Part shown: piece after piece, positions 39,580 through 48,802 of the stretch
Numbering within the stretch: the first letter of the stretch is position 1
Layout of the letters: the number at the start of each line of letters is the position of its first letter
DNA from: Peltaster fructicola
Taxonomy: Eukaryota; Ascomycota; Dothideomycetes
Assembly (NCBI GenBank): GCA_001592805.2
Contig: CP051139.1
Span: forward strand, 62,001 to 126,000
Reading direction: 5' to 3'
DNA: 64,000 bases
Translations under genes and position numbers: made by a program
Notes under the pieces: generated by a model
Told to the model about the DNA's origin: nothing
Seen by the model: the letters and a program-made list of their open reading frames with translations, nothing else
Databases searched by the model: none

Positions 39580-41382
39580 ATGGGCGACCCAGGTAGCGAA
39601 GTCAAGCCAGAGCGCATCTTGAAGAGAGATCTTCATCAGTTGAGCCAGGCAGCAAAGGAGGGACCTCAATATGCCGATGGTCTCGATCTTGATGTCCTCA
39701 TCGTTGGTGCTGGCTTTGGTGGTCTCTACAGTCTCTACCAGTGCCGAAAGCAGGGGTGAGTTCTGACACGACTGCCACGGTGTTCAGTCTAACGTTCTCG
39801 CAGTCTCAAAACAGTCCTTTACGATGCAGGCACAGACTTCGGTGGTACATGGAGATTCAACGTCTACCCAGGCGCACGAGTCGACAGCCCAGTCCCCATC
39901 TACGAACTTTCGATTCCTGAAGTCTACAATGATTGGTACTGGACCACGAATTACCCAGACTGGGAAGAAGTGAGTCGACAGCCTCGACTCTTGAGCGTCA
40001 CTGACCCCCTCCAGATCCAAAGTTACTTTACCTTTGCTGCCAAGAAGCTGGACGCATACAAGGATTCCTGTTTCAACACTGTAGTCATCAGCTCTGAATT
40101 CGACGAGGCATCCTCAAAGTGGATTGTCAAGACACAAGATGGCCGCACAGTCAAGACGAAGTTCTTGATTGTCGCAGCAGGCTTCGCCGCAAAGAGATAT
40201 ATCCCAGGTTACGAGTCGCTCGATACTTTCAAGGGCGAGATCCACCACTCCTCGTTCTGGCCAGCAGAGGGTGTCGACTACAAGAACAAGCGTGTTGCAA
40301 TCATCGGCACAGGTGCATCGGGAGTGCAGATGGTTCAAGAGATGGGTCCTGTTGCATCACAGGTAGATGTATATCAGCGTACACCCAACCTCGCCCTGCC
40401 AATGGGTAAGAAGCCAATGACGAAGGAGCAGCAGGATGGTTTGAAGCCGTTCTACCCAAAGATCCACGCTTATCGAGAGCGATGCTTCGCTGGCTTCGAC
40501 TACGACCTCCTTGAGCGCAACACGTTCGACGATACCCCAGAGGAGCGAGAGGAGCACTTCGAGAAGCTGTGGGCACAACAGGGTTTCGGTCTGTGGCTCG
40601 GCGGCTACAGCGATTACCTCAAGGACGCCAAGGCAAATCGCGAGGCATACAACTTCTGGCGCAAGAAGCAGATGACTCGTGTCAAGAACCCAGAGAAGCA
40701 GCGAATTCTCTTCCCAGAGGAGCCACCACACCCATTCGGTGTCAAGCGACCATGCTTGGAGCAGTGCTTCTACGAAGTGCTCGACCGTGACAACGTTGGT
40801 ATCATCGATATCAACGAGCGCGACGGCAATCCCATCAAGTGTTTCACCGAGAAGGGTATCGTCACCAAGGACGGTGTTGAACGCGAGTACGATATCATCG
40901 GCCTCGCCACCGGGTTTGATGTTGTCACTGGAGGCATGACCAACATGGGTCTCAAGTCTATCAACGGCACGTACCTCAAGGATGAGTGGCAGAAGGGTGC
41001 CGACACATATCTTGGCACCACCATCGCCGGCTATCCTAACCTGTTCCACTTGTACGGCCCACACGGTCCAACACTGCTCAGCAACGGCCCAACTTCTGTC
41101 GAGATCCAGGTACGATGGATCAAGGATGCCATCAAGCAGATCAACAAGCAGAACATCAAGTACATCAACCCGACTAAGGAGGCTTCTGATGCATGGAAGC
41201 AACGAATAATTGACCTAGGTAACGCCACACTCTTCCCAACAACACGTTCGACCTACATGGGTTCGTCGATCCCAGGCAAGCAGATGGAGATGACCTGCTA
41301 CGCTGGTGGCTGTGGCACATACTGTGACGAAATCAGAGAGAAGCTGCAGGGATGGCAAGGATTTGAAGTCGTAAAGGCATGA
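39580..41382 (+). CDS. Baeyer-Villiger-type flavin monooxygenase
   Basis: Three exons, 39580-39755, 39804-39969 and 40015-41382, give 569 residues. Intron 1 (48 bases) and intron 2 (45 bases, stop-free) have clean GTGAGT donors. The first Rossmann motif VLIVGAGFGG (about 40-49) binds FAD and GTGASG (212-217) binds NADPH. Between them lies FKGEIHHSSFWP (186-197), the F-x-G-x3-H-x3-W fingerprint of type I Baeyer-Villiger monooxygenases, which insert oxygen next to ketones to make esters or lactones. The aromatic-rich run YNDWYWTTNYPDW is also typical of the cyclohexanone monooxygenase group. Soluble and cytosolic; the substrate is unknown. A codon-biased antisense frame lies across exon 3 but is a shadow. 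Confidence 0.95.
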
Positions 41383-41433
41383 TTCAATAGTTATTGTACA
41401 TAATGATTCAAGTACAGCAATACATTTGACTTA

Positions 41434-43314
41434 TTAAGTCGCTGCAATGAACCGTCCCGGGCTCCAATGATCGTTGTTGATGTCATCGTTGGCGGTTCGC
41501 ATCATGAAAGGTGATGTAGATGCGATGGGAATGCTTTTGGGTGCTTCTTGCTCGAATTCATCCTCAGTTGTGGATGCCTCGCTTGGAGCTGTTTCTTCGT
41601 ATATCGTGACTGGCTCTCCGGTTTGTGGTAGTTCGGCCATCTCTGCGTGAAGTGGCGGCGTATCATCAACAGAGTCAATCAGCATCTTATCATCTGATTC
41701 GACTTGTGTATGCGCCTCGACTTCCAGAGCAGGTTGCCGAATTTCCGTTATGTCTGCCACCTGTTCGTAGAACAGCATAAAGACACCGCCTTGGTCAAGG
41801 ACGTCTTCCGTTGAGCTCGCAGACACGTCTTCGTCGCTGAGTCGCCACCATTGCTTCTCGTCGTCTGGAGACTGTCTGTAGGCGATGTAGTGCCCGTTCT
41901 CGTGTCTACCATAGTGGGTGACGATCGCCTTCAGCCGGTAGATGTACTTCCACAGGTCCTCTCTGGGAAGTCCTGCAGCGGATACGTTCGATGTTTGTGA
42001 TCCTAGTATCCATGGTCCAAGATCAAGGACAGCAGGATATTGTACTCGTGCGTAGTTCTTGCTCTGCATGCCCGTGAGTTCGCTGAACACACTCCGATTG
42101 ACATGTACAATCAAGCTCTTCGGCGCTCTTGCTATAAGGGCTTGTCTAGTTTTTGTGCTTGCAACTCGATTGGCCTTGCTAATCTGGCATTTCTGCTTTA
42201 GTGTCTCGTCGCTGAGGTCGTCTTCGTCCAGCGCTCGCTCTACTTCTTCCAGACGTTTCGTCATCTCCGCACGAAGAGCAGCTTGAGGTTGTGTGTCTGT
42301 GTGGTCACTTGAGCCGCCAATCATCTTATGAAAGTCGCGTTGTGCTTTCAACAGCGTACACTTGGCGCATTCGACCTCAGTGATGGGCTCCAGCTTGGTG
42401 TAGTCGTCCAGGCATTCCTGTAAACTGTATAAGTGGCCTGGACCGAGAGGCACTGTCAGACAGTTGAATGGAATCATGGAAAGACCCTCCGAAAAGCCAC
42501 ATGTCGTGCAGGCGACTTTCTGTGAAAGGAGACCTTCCAGAGGATTGCGTGCGAGAGCTGTATCATCAGGACTGCCCGTCTTCTCCTGCCCAGCTGCTTC
42601 AAGGCCGTGCTTGACACTGTCGGCCCTCTGTGCTTTACTGATGTCCTTATCGAGCTCGTCCATGATTTTGCTGAAGTACTCCTGAGCGTCTTGCTGCTGC
42701 CAGCTACTCATGCTTTTCAGCTTCGCAGGCGTCCAGATGTGCCGTCCATTGTTCGAAGGATCTCTCAGCTTGTCTGTGGTCTCGCGAAGTGCGGCAAGTG
42801 TAGAGTCTGTGACGCTGGCACTACGCCATCGATTCAGGAAGCTCTCGAGCGATGTGAGTGCAGTAAGTCCTTGTAGTACGCTGTTCTGGTAGCACGAGTT
42901 GTCCCAGTTTCCCAACCCAGCCGGCGCGTTCGTCGTGGCCGTGGCTTTGGCCATGCTGAATCTTCTGGCGATACCAGCAGCTCCCGGTATTTGCTCCATG
43001 AGTGTCCGCCCACTCAGTCCCAAGGCTCTTCTCATAGAATCAGACTTGGCCGCGTGTGTCTGTGACCACACAGCTTGTGTTCCCAGCTCGTTCCTCTGCT
43101 GTGCGTCCAGGACTAATTGACTCGGTGTGAGTCGAACGAGCGTGTTCCACAGCACATCTTGTAGTGATAGCGAGGCGATATCGAAGTGATAGAGGATCTG
43201 ATGAAGCAAGAATAGCAGGGCGATCGAATATGAGAGTATCGTGGTGATCGAGAAGTCGTTTGAAAGGATCTTTGAGTGGTGTAGGCGGTCAAGTTGATCT
43301 TGGAAAGAGCTCAT
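41434..43314 (-). CDS. Membrane-anchored ubiquitin-specific protease
   Basis: A single exon of 626 residues. An N-terminal membrane helix (about 23-43, ITTILSYSIALLFLLHQILY) anchors a USP domain. The Cys box is GLGNWDNSCYQNSVLQGL with nucleophile Cys141. A zinc-binding set is visible as CTTC near residue 265 and CAKC near 318. The His box is THYGRHENGHYIAYRQ, followed by WWRLSDEDV and a short VFMLFYEQ end. The C-terminal tail of about 100 residues is acidic and disordered. The enzyme removes ubiquitin from proteins at an organelle surface; N-terminal anchors occur in yeast Ubp1 and in mitochondrial Ubp16/USP30, and the membrane cannot be told here. It is convergent with the monooxygenase gene, 51 bases apart. 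Confidence 0.92.
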   Translation of the reverse strand: MSSFQDQLDRLHHSKILSNDFSITTILSYSIALLFLLHQILYHFDIASLSLQDVLWNTLVRLTPSQLVLDAQQRNELGTQAVWSQTHAAKSDSMRRALGLSGRTLMEQIPGAAGIARRFSMAKATATTNAPAGLGNWDNSCYQNSVLQGLTALTSLESFLNRWRSASVTDSTLAALRETTDKLRDPSNNGRHIWTPAKLKSMSSWQQQDAQEYFSKIMDELDKDISKAQRADSVKHGLEAAGQEKTGSPDDTALARNPLEGLLSQKVACTTCGFSEGLSMIPFNCLTVPLGPGHLYSLQECLDDYTKLEPITEVECAKCTLLKAQRDFHKMIGGSSDHTDTQPQAALRAEMTKRLEEVERALDEDDLSDETLKQKCQISKANRVASTKTRQALIARAPKSLIVHVNRSVFSELTGMQSKNYARVQYPAVLDLGPWILGSQTSNVSAAGLPREDLWKYIYRLKAIVTHYGRHENGHYIAYRQSPDDEKQWWRLSDEDVSASSTEDVLDQGGVFMLFYEQVADITEIRQPALEVEAHTQVESDDKMLIDSVDDTPPLHAEMAELPQTGEPVTIYEETAPSEASTTEDEFEQEAPKSIPIASTSPFMMRTANDDINNDHWSPGRFIAAT

Positions 43315-43715
43315 AGTTGCGACTGCCGCAAAGTGGGTGAACTACATCTGCGACACCAGTAGTGTTTCGCGTTGTTTGCAAAGAGTTACTGAGAGGAGTT
43401 CTTGAGGCACAAGGGTCTACGAACGCATCTCAGCCACTGGCTACCATTCACATGCTTGCTTTGTAACGCCACACAGGTGGCGCGAGGCATATCAATCAAT
43501 GCAACACCTGCGACAACCGATGTCAAGCGACGCAAAGCAGCAGAGTAGATCCGCCCTCCCTGAATACCATATTCTATCGTCTAGATTACGACTGCAATAC
43601 ATGAAGGAGACTTATTGCACCTCTTCTTGCTCAGGCATCATTTAGTCCATCACATTCTGTCAGACAATACTGGCACGACACAATTTCGAAGTCGATGAAG
43701 GTGGCATTGCTCGTC
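43315..43715. other. Intergenic region, nothing seen
   Basis: This lies between two minus-strand genes and should hold the promoter of the alcohol dehydrogenase's upstream neighbour, the ubiquitin protease. No gene-like frame or repeat is visible. Confidence 0.5.
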
Positions 43716-44741
43716 CTATGGCACTAAGATGGCACGGCCACGCACATTGCCTGCCGACAGATCATCAATAGCCTTTTGGAAGTCTTCGAGCTTATACAAG
43801 CTTGTGTGTAGCTTCACCTTGCCTTGCGCAGCTAGTACCATCAACTCCGCCAGATCATTGTAGCTGCCGACGAGGTTGCCGATGAAATTGATCTCTGTAG
43901 AGATTATATCGATGGTGGGAATGTTGATATTCTCGCCATAGCCAACGACATAGTAGTCTCCAGCACGCCGGAGCATCTTTACACCAGTCGCAGTTGAGCC
44001 TCCTTCGGCGACGAAATCGATGACAACTTCTGCACCCTTGCTCTCGGTGATGTCTAGGACTTGCTTGACGAAGTCTCCATCAGACAATATGGCGTGATCT
44101 GCGCCTAGCTGTTTGGCCAGTCCGAGGGCTGACTGGTTCCGGTCGATCACGATAATGGTCGCTGGACTTATGGCCTTCATGACTTGGATGCCAATATGTC
44201 CAAGCCCTCCAGCTCCAATGAGCACAGCGAAGTTGCCAGGTCTTAGTCTTCGTGCAGCCTTAGCCACTGCATGGTATGCTGTCAAGCCGGCATCTGCTAG
44301 TGCTGCGACATTTGTCGGCTCAAGGGCAGGATCCAGCTTGATAACACTCCTCGCAGTAGTCTTGATGAATTCCGCATACCCTCCATCGCAGTTGATTCCA
44401 GGGAACTGACTGTCCTCGCAGTGAACGTCGTCACCAGATCGACAGGCTGTGCAGAGACCACAAGTGACAAGAGGGTGGAGGATAACTTTGTCGCCAACCC
44501 GTAGCCCGTGGACTGCATCACCAGTGGCATGCACCCAGCCAGCGTTTTCATGCCCAATGGTGTATGGCAGCTTGACATTCGACTTCTCCGCCCATTGTCC
44601 TTCGAGGATGTGAAGATCAGTGCGGCAGACGCCAGCAGCTCCAATCTTGACTATAACATCGAGCGATCCTGTAATTTTGGGCTCCGCTGCTTCCTGCAGC
44701 TGCAAATCCTGGTTATAACCTACGACACGGACGACCCTCAT
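43716..44741 (-). CDS. Zinc-dependent alcohol dehydrogenase (MDR family)
   Basis: A single exon of 341 residues, the family's usual length. Catalytic zinc ligands are Cys39 (AGVCRTDLH), His64-Glu65 (GHENAGW) and probably Asp150 (ALADAGLTAYHA). The structural zinc loop is complete, with Cys94, 97, 100 and 108 (CGLCTACRSGDDVHC). The Rossmann motif is GAGGLGHIGIQ, with an Asp at the end of the second strand (VIDRNQ) that favours NAD over NADP. Sequence style is closer to bacterial NAD-dependent alcohol dehydrogenases than to yeast Adh1, which may hint at old transfer, but I cannot test this. The substrate is probably a short or aromatic alcohol. There is no targeting signal. Confidence 0.94.
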   Translation of the reverse strand: MRVVRVVGYNQDLQLQEAAEPKITGSLDVIVKIGAAGVCRTDLHILEGQWAEKSNVKLPYTIGHENAGWVHATGDAVHGLRVGDKVILHPLVTCGLCTACRSGDDVHCEDSQFPGINCDGGYAEFIKTTARSVIKLDPALEPTNVAALADAGLTAYHAVAKAARRLRPGNFAVLIGAGGLGHIGIQVMKAISPATIIVIDRNQSALGLAKQLGADHAILSDGDFVKQVLDITESKGAEVVIDFVAEGGSTATGVKMLRRAGDYYVVGYGENINIPTIDIISTEINFIGNLVGSYNDLAELMVLAAQGKVKLHTSLYKLEDFQKAIDDLSAGNVRGRAILVP

Positions 44742-45000
44742 CTTGCTTTGGAGGCAGTGCTACTGCTGATGCCATCAGTAGGATAATGTATCGATTTGAT
44801 GGCCGGTTGTGCTCCGCATCGGTCCAATGGGTGTTGCCAACGCCCCGCAAGCATCGACATAACACCAACGACTCTCAGCGTCTAGAACCACTCTCAACGT
44901 CAAGTCTTTCCGCTCTCACCTAGACTGTCGAATGTATGGTCAAGCCGAGATAGGAAGAGTCTCGTATATGCCTGCTAGCGTTAACATAAACACGAGCTCT

Positions 45001-45561
45001 TCAAGTGATCACATCTGGTTCGTCGACAGCAACGCCGCCCTGCTGTGACTCTTGTACAGGAGCCAGAACAGGTCCGCTACTGCTCTCTTGCTCGACGGTA
45101 GCAGTGTTGTTCTGCTCAATAGCTTGTGGCTCCATAGGAGGTTGTTCTTCGACACCGTCCATAGCGACAAGTGCATCCTTGTCAGATCCATTGACGGTGT
45201 CTTTCTTGTCGACCTTTACGACAAGCTCTTCATTCAACTCGTCCCAGTCCTTGGCTCTTGCCTGGATCTGCTTTCCTCGAAGTTTGCTCTTCGCAACTTT
45301 ATTCTCCAGCACAGCTGAGTTGCGATCTGCCTTCTCGAGCGCTTTAGCGTGCCTTGCATGCTGTTGGCGAGTCGCGCCTTTCCTTGTCTTGGTCTTCTTG
45401 TGCACTCCAGCATTCTGAGCGTTGTACATCCAGTGTTCATTCTCATCAGCTGTATTCTTGCCCGGCTTGTTGGCGACTTCTGTGGGAGGCGTGGCATTGC
45501 GTCGGTATGCTCGAGAGTGCACTGAAGCCTCGCGCTTCTTCGGCTTGGCGATCTTAGCCAT
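45001..45561 (-). CDS. ALB1: Ribosome biogenesis protein ALB1
   Basis: A 186-residue, highly basic protein. The N-terminus MAKIAKPKKREASVHSRAYR and the helical block KTRKGATRQQHARHAKALEK, continuing to KSKLRGKQIQARAKDWDELN, are the Alb1 signature. In yeast Alb1 works with Arx1 at the polypeptide exit tunnel of pre-60S particles during nuclear export. The C-terminal third is acidic and disordered. The open frame extends eight codons upstream but only to a TTG, so the ATG of MAKIAK is the start. On the same strand as the alcohol dehydrogenase, about 260 bases upstream of it. An AAAATTTC block about 90 bases upstream resembles a ribosome-biogenesis element, weakly. Confidence 0.9.
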   Translation of the reverse strand: MAKIAKPKKREASVHSRAYRRNATPPTEVANKPGKNTADENEHWMYNAQNAGVHKKTKTRKGATRQQHARHAKALEKADRNSAVLENKVAKSKLRGKQIQARAKDWDELNEELVVKVDKKDTVNGSDKDALVAMDGVEEQPPMEPQAIEQNNTATVEQESSSGPVLAPVQESQQGGVAVDEPDVIT

Positions 45562-45980
45562 TGAAGAGGTCGGCTCACGAGGCAAGGAGAGGTAGTCGGA
45601 GTGCCGTGAATAATGAAAGCAGCCACAAAGGTGCTCGAAATTTTGGTCTCCACACCAGCCACACGAATGTCATGAGGCTTAGCCTTGACCTCTCACGTAC
45701 AACTCCGCCTCAGGTCAACATGCACAGTCATGCATAAATCGGCAGAGCGCCACTGACGAGCCCCTCGTGGGAGGCCTTCCGATATGCTGTGGTGACTTCG
45801 CTCCTCTTTGGCCGATATGGCTGTTGCGATCTACGTGAAAAGACTGGAAGCAGAAGCATTCGTGCACAAGGACGTTTGCCTCGAGTAAGTGGCAGTTTAT
45901 GTCTCGGTAATCTGTCTTTGGGAGAAGACAGCACTCACATAAACGTAACTAGATGTAGGCTATAACGCTGAAGCACGACC
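45562..45980. promoter_or_regulatory. Divergent region between ALB1 and a HET gene
   Basis: It holds the promoters of ALB1 (-) and the second HET gene (+). The core CGAAATTTTGG near 45640 contains AAAATTT on the minus strand, compatible with but not proof of an RRPE-type site. No other element is seen. Confidence 0.35.
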
Positions 45981-48068
45981 ATGAGCGACATAAGCTTCGG
46001 AACGACTGCAAAGGTCGACGGTCCCGTACACCTCACTTCACCACGACGTGGCATCACCCAGACAGATCCTCATGCGCATAGCAGTTCACTGCAGAGTCAA
46101 GGCCTAGCAGACGGCTCTGCCCTCAACAGCACTGTCAGTCTCGAAGCTGTTGCATGCATACTAGAGGAACGCTTGGTGGACGACGAGGTGCGGTGGCTGC
46201 TAGCCAACGAGCTGGTTGAGCAGCTGTGTCGACGTTGTCGTCGACAGCTCGATCGGTATTACACTTGGCGTAACGAGCTGCCTGAAGGTAGCTTGTTCTC
46301 TAGGAGTACAAAACGGTACACTGTCGCAAAGCTCACTGCTGGCACCCGACTTGGATGCAAGTTCTGTTGTCTGATGTTATCGACACTGCAGCTTTTCCGC
46401 TGGACTGCGCAGACCCATGAGAGTGAACGACCCGATCACAAGACTATCCTTGAACTTGCAACTCGTGTATCTCGCCACGAGCTCAAGTTCGATCTGATCT
46501 TGGAAGACGGCTCACCGTTGGGCATAAACATTGCATTATTCCGAACACAGAGAGTACAACGTCCAGCTCAATCTGCTGCACCATTAGACCTTGCGAAGCA
46601 ATGGTTGCAGACATGTGCCACGTCGCATGATTGTTCCTCGAGATATGAAGGTCTGCAGCTTCCTACAAGGTTGATTTGGATCGCCGATTCTTCCTTGAGG
46701 TTGGTAGAGACAACAACATGCTCAGAGAGACCGATATATGCGACGCTTAGCTATTGCTGGGGGACCACTGAGAATGTGAAGCTGACTGAGCGCTCCTATG
46801 CTAGCTTTCACCGTGAGATCTCGCAGGACGAACTACAACCAACCTACCGTGATGCCATCAAGGTCGCACGTGCACTTGACCTGGAGTGGATCTGGATTGA
46901 TGCTCTTTGCATTATACAGGACCAAATAGACCATCGAGATTGGCGCTCAGAGGCTGCCATAATGGGTGACATCTACGGAGGTGGCTATATCAATTTGGCA
47001 GCATCAACGTCGTCCGACGTAGGACAAGGTGCATTGAAACCCGAAGGTTCCATCGCTGGCTTTACCACGAAGGTAGGCAGCCAACTTGTGTACATCTATG
47101 TGAGCAACGCATGGGAACTTGCAGTGACTGGTAGTACCCTCTCGCGAAGAGGATGGGCTTTCCAGGAACGCCTCCTAGCGCCACGCACCCTCTACTTGAG
47201 CAATCTAGGATTGTTCTGGGAGTGCTCTGGCCGTCGAACCGATGAGTACAGCCCAGAGGACTTTCAGCACAGCTTACACGTGGACGATCTCTGTCTAGGG
47301 AGACGTCGAGCATGGCACTGGCAGAAACTGGTCGAGAGGTACACCAGAGCAAAACTATCGCATGCGCAGGACAGGCTAGTTGCGATATCTGGGCTGGCAA
47401 GATGTCAGCAAGCCATGGATTCTAAGGACACATATCTCGCAGGGTTGTGGAAGAAGTCCCTTGAGTTGCAGCTGACCTGGGGTGTGAACACGCCTTGCAC
47501 CAGGACGCAGTCATCGGCTCCGACATGGAGTTGGGCTTCTGTTGATGGTGGTGTAAAGTTCGCAGTCCCAGAGGATGGGAATCTATCCTTCCTATCTACG
47601 GCGGTGGATGCAAGCACTCGACTGGTCGGTTCAGACGTCTTTGGCGAGGTCACATCTGGAATTCTGGGGATGGCCTGCCGGGGCCTTGTCCAGACTCGTC
47701 TCGAGGTGAATCGCCGTTCAGGCTTTCTCGTGCATCGGCTTCGCTGCAACGACGGGAGCACGACTGTGTTCGAACTCGACTGTCAAGAAGATGCCTTGCT
47801 CCGCGTTGGTGACTTCGCTTACCTTTTGCCTATCACGGAGTCTATCGATAGTAGAGGTTTCAGTCCTATGATATGTTCGCTTGTCTTGCAAACTTGCTAC
47901 GGTGGCACATTCCGTCGCATTGGCATTCACAAGGCCTTTGGTTTGACACCCATCGAGCTCCGTAGCTTCGTGTATCCTCTGTTAGAGCGAGGAGGAGAAC
48001 CAGCGGTTGCAGCAGCTGTATGTCACGAGATGACTCCAGGAGGTCGATATGTGGTTACTATCATATGA
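45981..48068 (+). CDS. HET-domain (heterokaryon incompatibility) protein
   Basis: A single exon of 695 residues. The HET domain runs from about residue 250 (IYATLSYCWGTTENVKLT) through TYRDAIKVARALDLEWIWID, then ALCIIQDQIDHRDWRSEAAI, then MGDIYGGGYINLAAS, all classic blocks. A Cys-rich N-terminal module precedes it (LCRRCRRQLD, CKFCCLM and, later, CATSHDC), as in the large HET subfamily whose domain follows a short Cys motif. After the domain come RRGWAFQERLLAPRTLYLS and APTWSWASVDGGV, typical of this branch. It is a different architecture from the HET protein at the left end. No stops or gaps are seen, so it looks functional. Expected role: intracellular trigger of incompatibility cell death. 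Confidence 0.93.
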   Translation: MSDISFGTTAKVDGPVHLTSPRRGITQTDPHAHSSSLQSQGLADGSALNSTVSLEAVACILEERLVDDEVRWLLANELVEQLCRRCRRQLDRYYTWRNELPEGSLFSRSTKRYTVAKLTAGTRLGCKFCCLMLSTLQLFRWTAQTHESERPDHKTILELATRVSRHELKFDLILEDGSPLGINIALFRTQRVQRPAQSAAPLDLAKQWLQTCATSHDCSSRYEGLQLPTRLIWIADSSLRLVETTTCSERPIYATLSYCWGTTENVKLTERSYASFHREISQDELQPTYRDAIKVARALDLEWIWIDALCIIQDQIDHRDWRSEAAIMGDIYGGGYINLAASTSSDVGQGALKPEGSIAGFTTKVGSQLVYIYVSNAWELAVTGSTLSRRGWAFQERLLAPRTLYLSNLGLFWECSGRRTDEYSPEDFQHSLHVDDLCLGRRRAWHWQKLVERYTRAKLSHAQDRLVAISGLARCQQAMDSKDTYLAGLWKKSLELQLTWGVNTPCTRTQSSAPTWSWASVDGGVKFAVPEDGNLSFLSTAVDASTRLVGSDVFGEVTSGILGMACRGLVQTRLEVNRRSGFLVHRLRCNDGSTTVFELDCQEDALLRVGDFAYLLPITESIDSRGFSPMICSLVLQTCYGGTFRRIGIHKAFGLTPIELRSFVYPLLERGGEPAVAAAVCHEMTPGGRYVVTII

Positions 48069-48802
48069 GAAGGCATGTTTGCTAGCATCGCGAGCATGAT
48101 TGCGAGATGTACAGCGTCCTGCGGCGATCGAAATGGGAGACGGGATATCTACACTGCTGGTGGCTCGAATCATATACCACGCGAGACATGAATGAGATCA
48201 AGTGGGCAACGAACATCACGACATAATCAGTATATGCAATCACAAATGAGCAGTTTAGAGTATTACGCAAGATACCAATGTGCACTATCGCATACAAGTA
48301 GGAAATCCATATGATACAGACTTCCAGCAACATCCTTCCTGGCCAGCACTTTGCTGCGAACAGAGAAGATGTCCAAGATAGATAGTGAAGATGTCCCAGC
48401 AAAACCAATTCCACGCTATGCCGAGAAACAAGAGAGAGTAAGTTGACCCGACCAATTTTGTATGAACGCCTATTGACAGATTGAAGAGAGATAGTGCTTT
48501 GATAGCTCCTCTCCTCACTCCGTCGATGTTGTATGAGAATCCCCAGCAGATATAGGATGATGCTCGCCAGTAACTTGCACATGGTATCAAAAACGAAGAA
48601 AAGCAGTTGAAAGAGATGTAGTCGAGAGAGAGGCGAAGGCTCTGTGCCAGCATTCCAGATGCTGTAGCTCGAGAAAGAGCTTGCACTGTTCGGTGTGTTG
48701 CGCCAGAGACGAAAGGAGAGTTGTAGGCAGTGCTCGGATTGTAGTGTTGGTTTGTAGTGCCCTCTGCAGCTTGGAGTGTCAGAGCGACGTGGTGGGAGAT
48801 GC
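48069..48802. other. AT-richer intergenic region with a hydrophobic minus-strand frame
   Basis: A minus-strand frame at 48082-48582 would give 166 residues starting MCKLLASIILYLLGILIQ, with two further hydrophobic stretches. A second frame across the same DNA is also open and hydrophobic, which argues that composition, not selection, keeps them open. No family is recognised. Otherwise this is 3' flank of the HET gene and of the C2H2 regulator. Confidence 0.35.

Noticed and set aside
40357-41202. A 281-residue antisense frame under the Baeyer-Villiger monooxygenase
   Set aside because: It is a shadow of strong codon bias in the real gene and has no recognisable domain.
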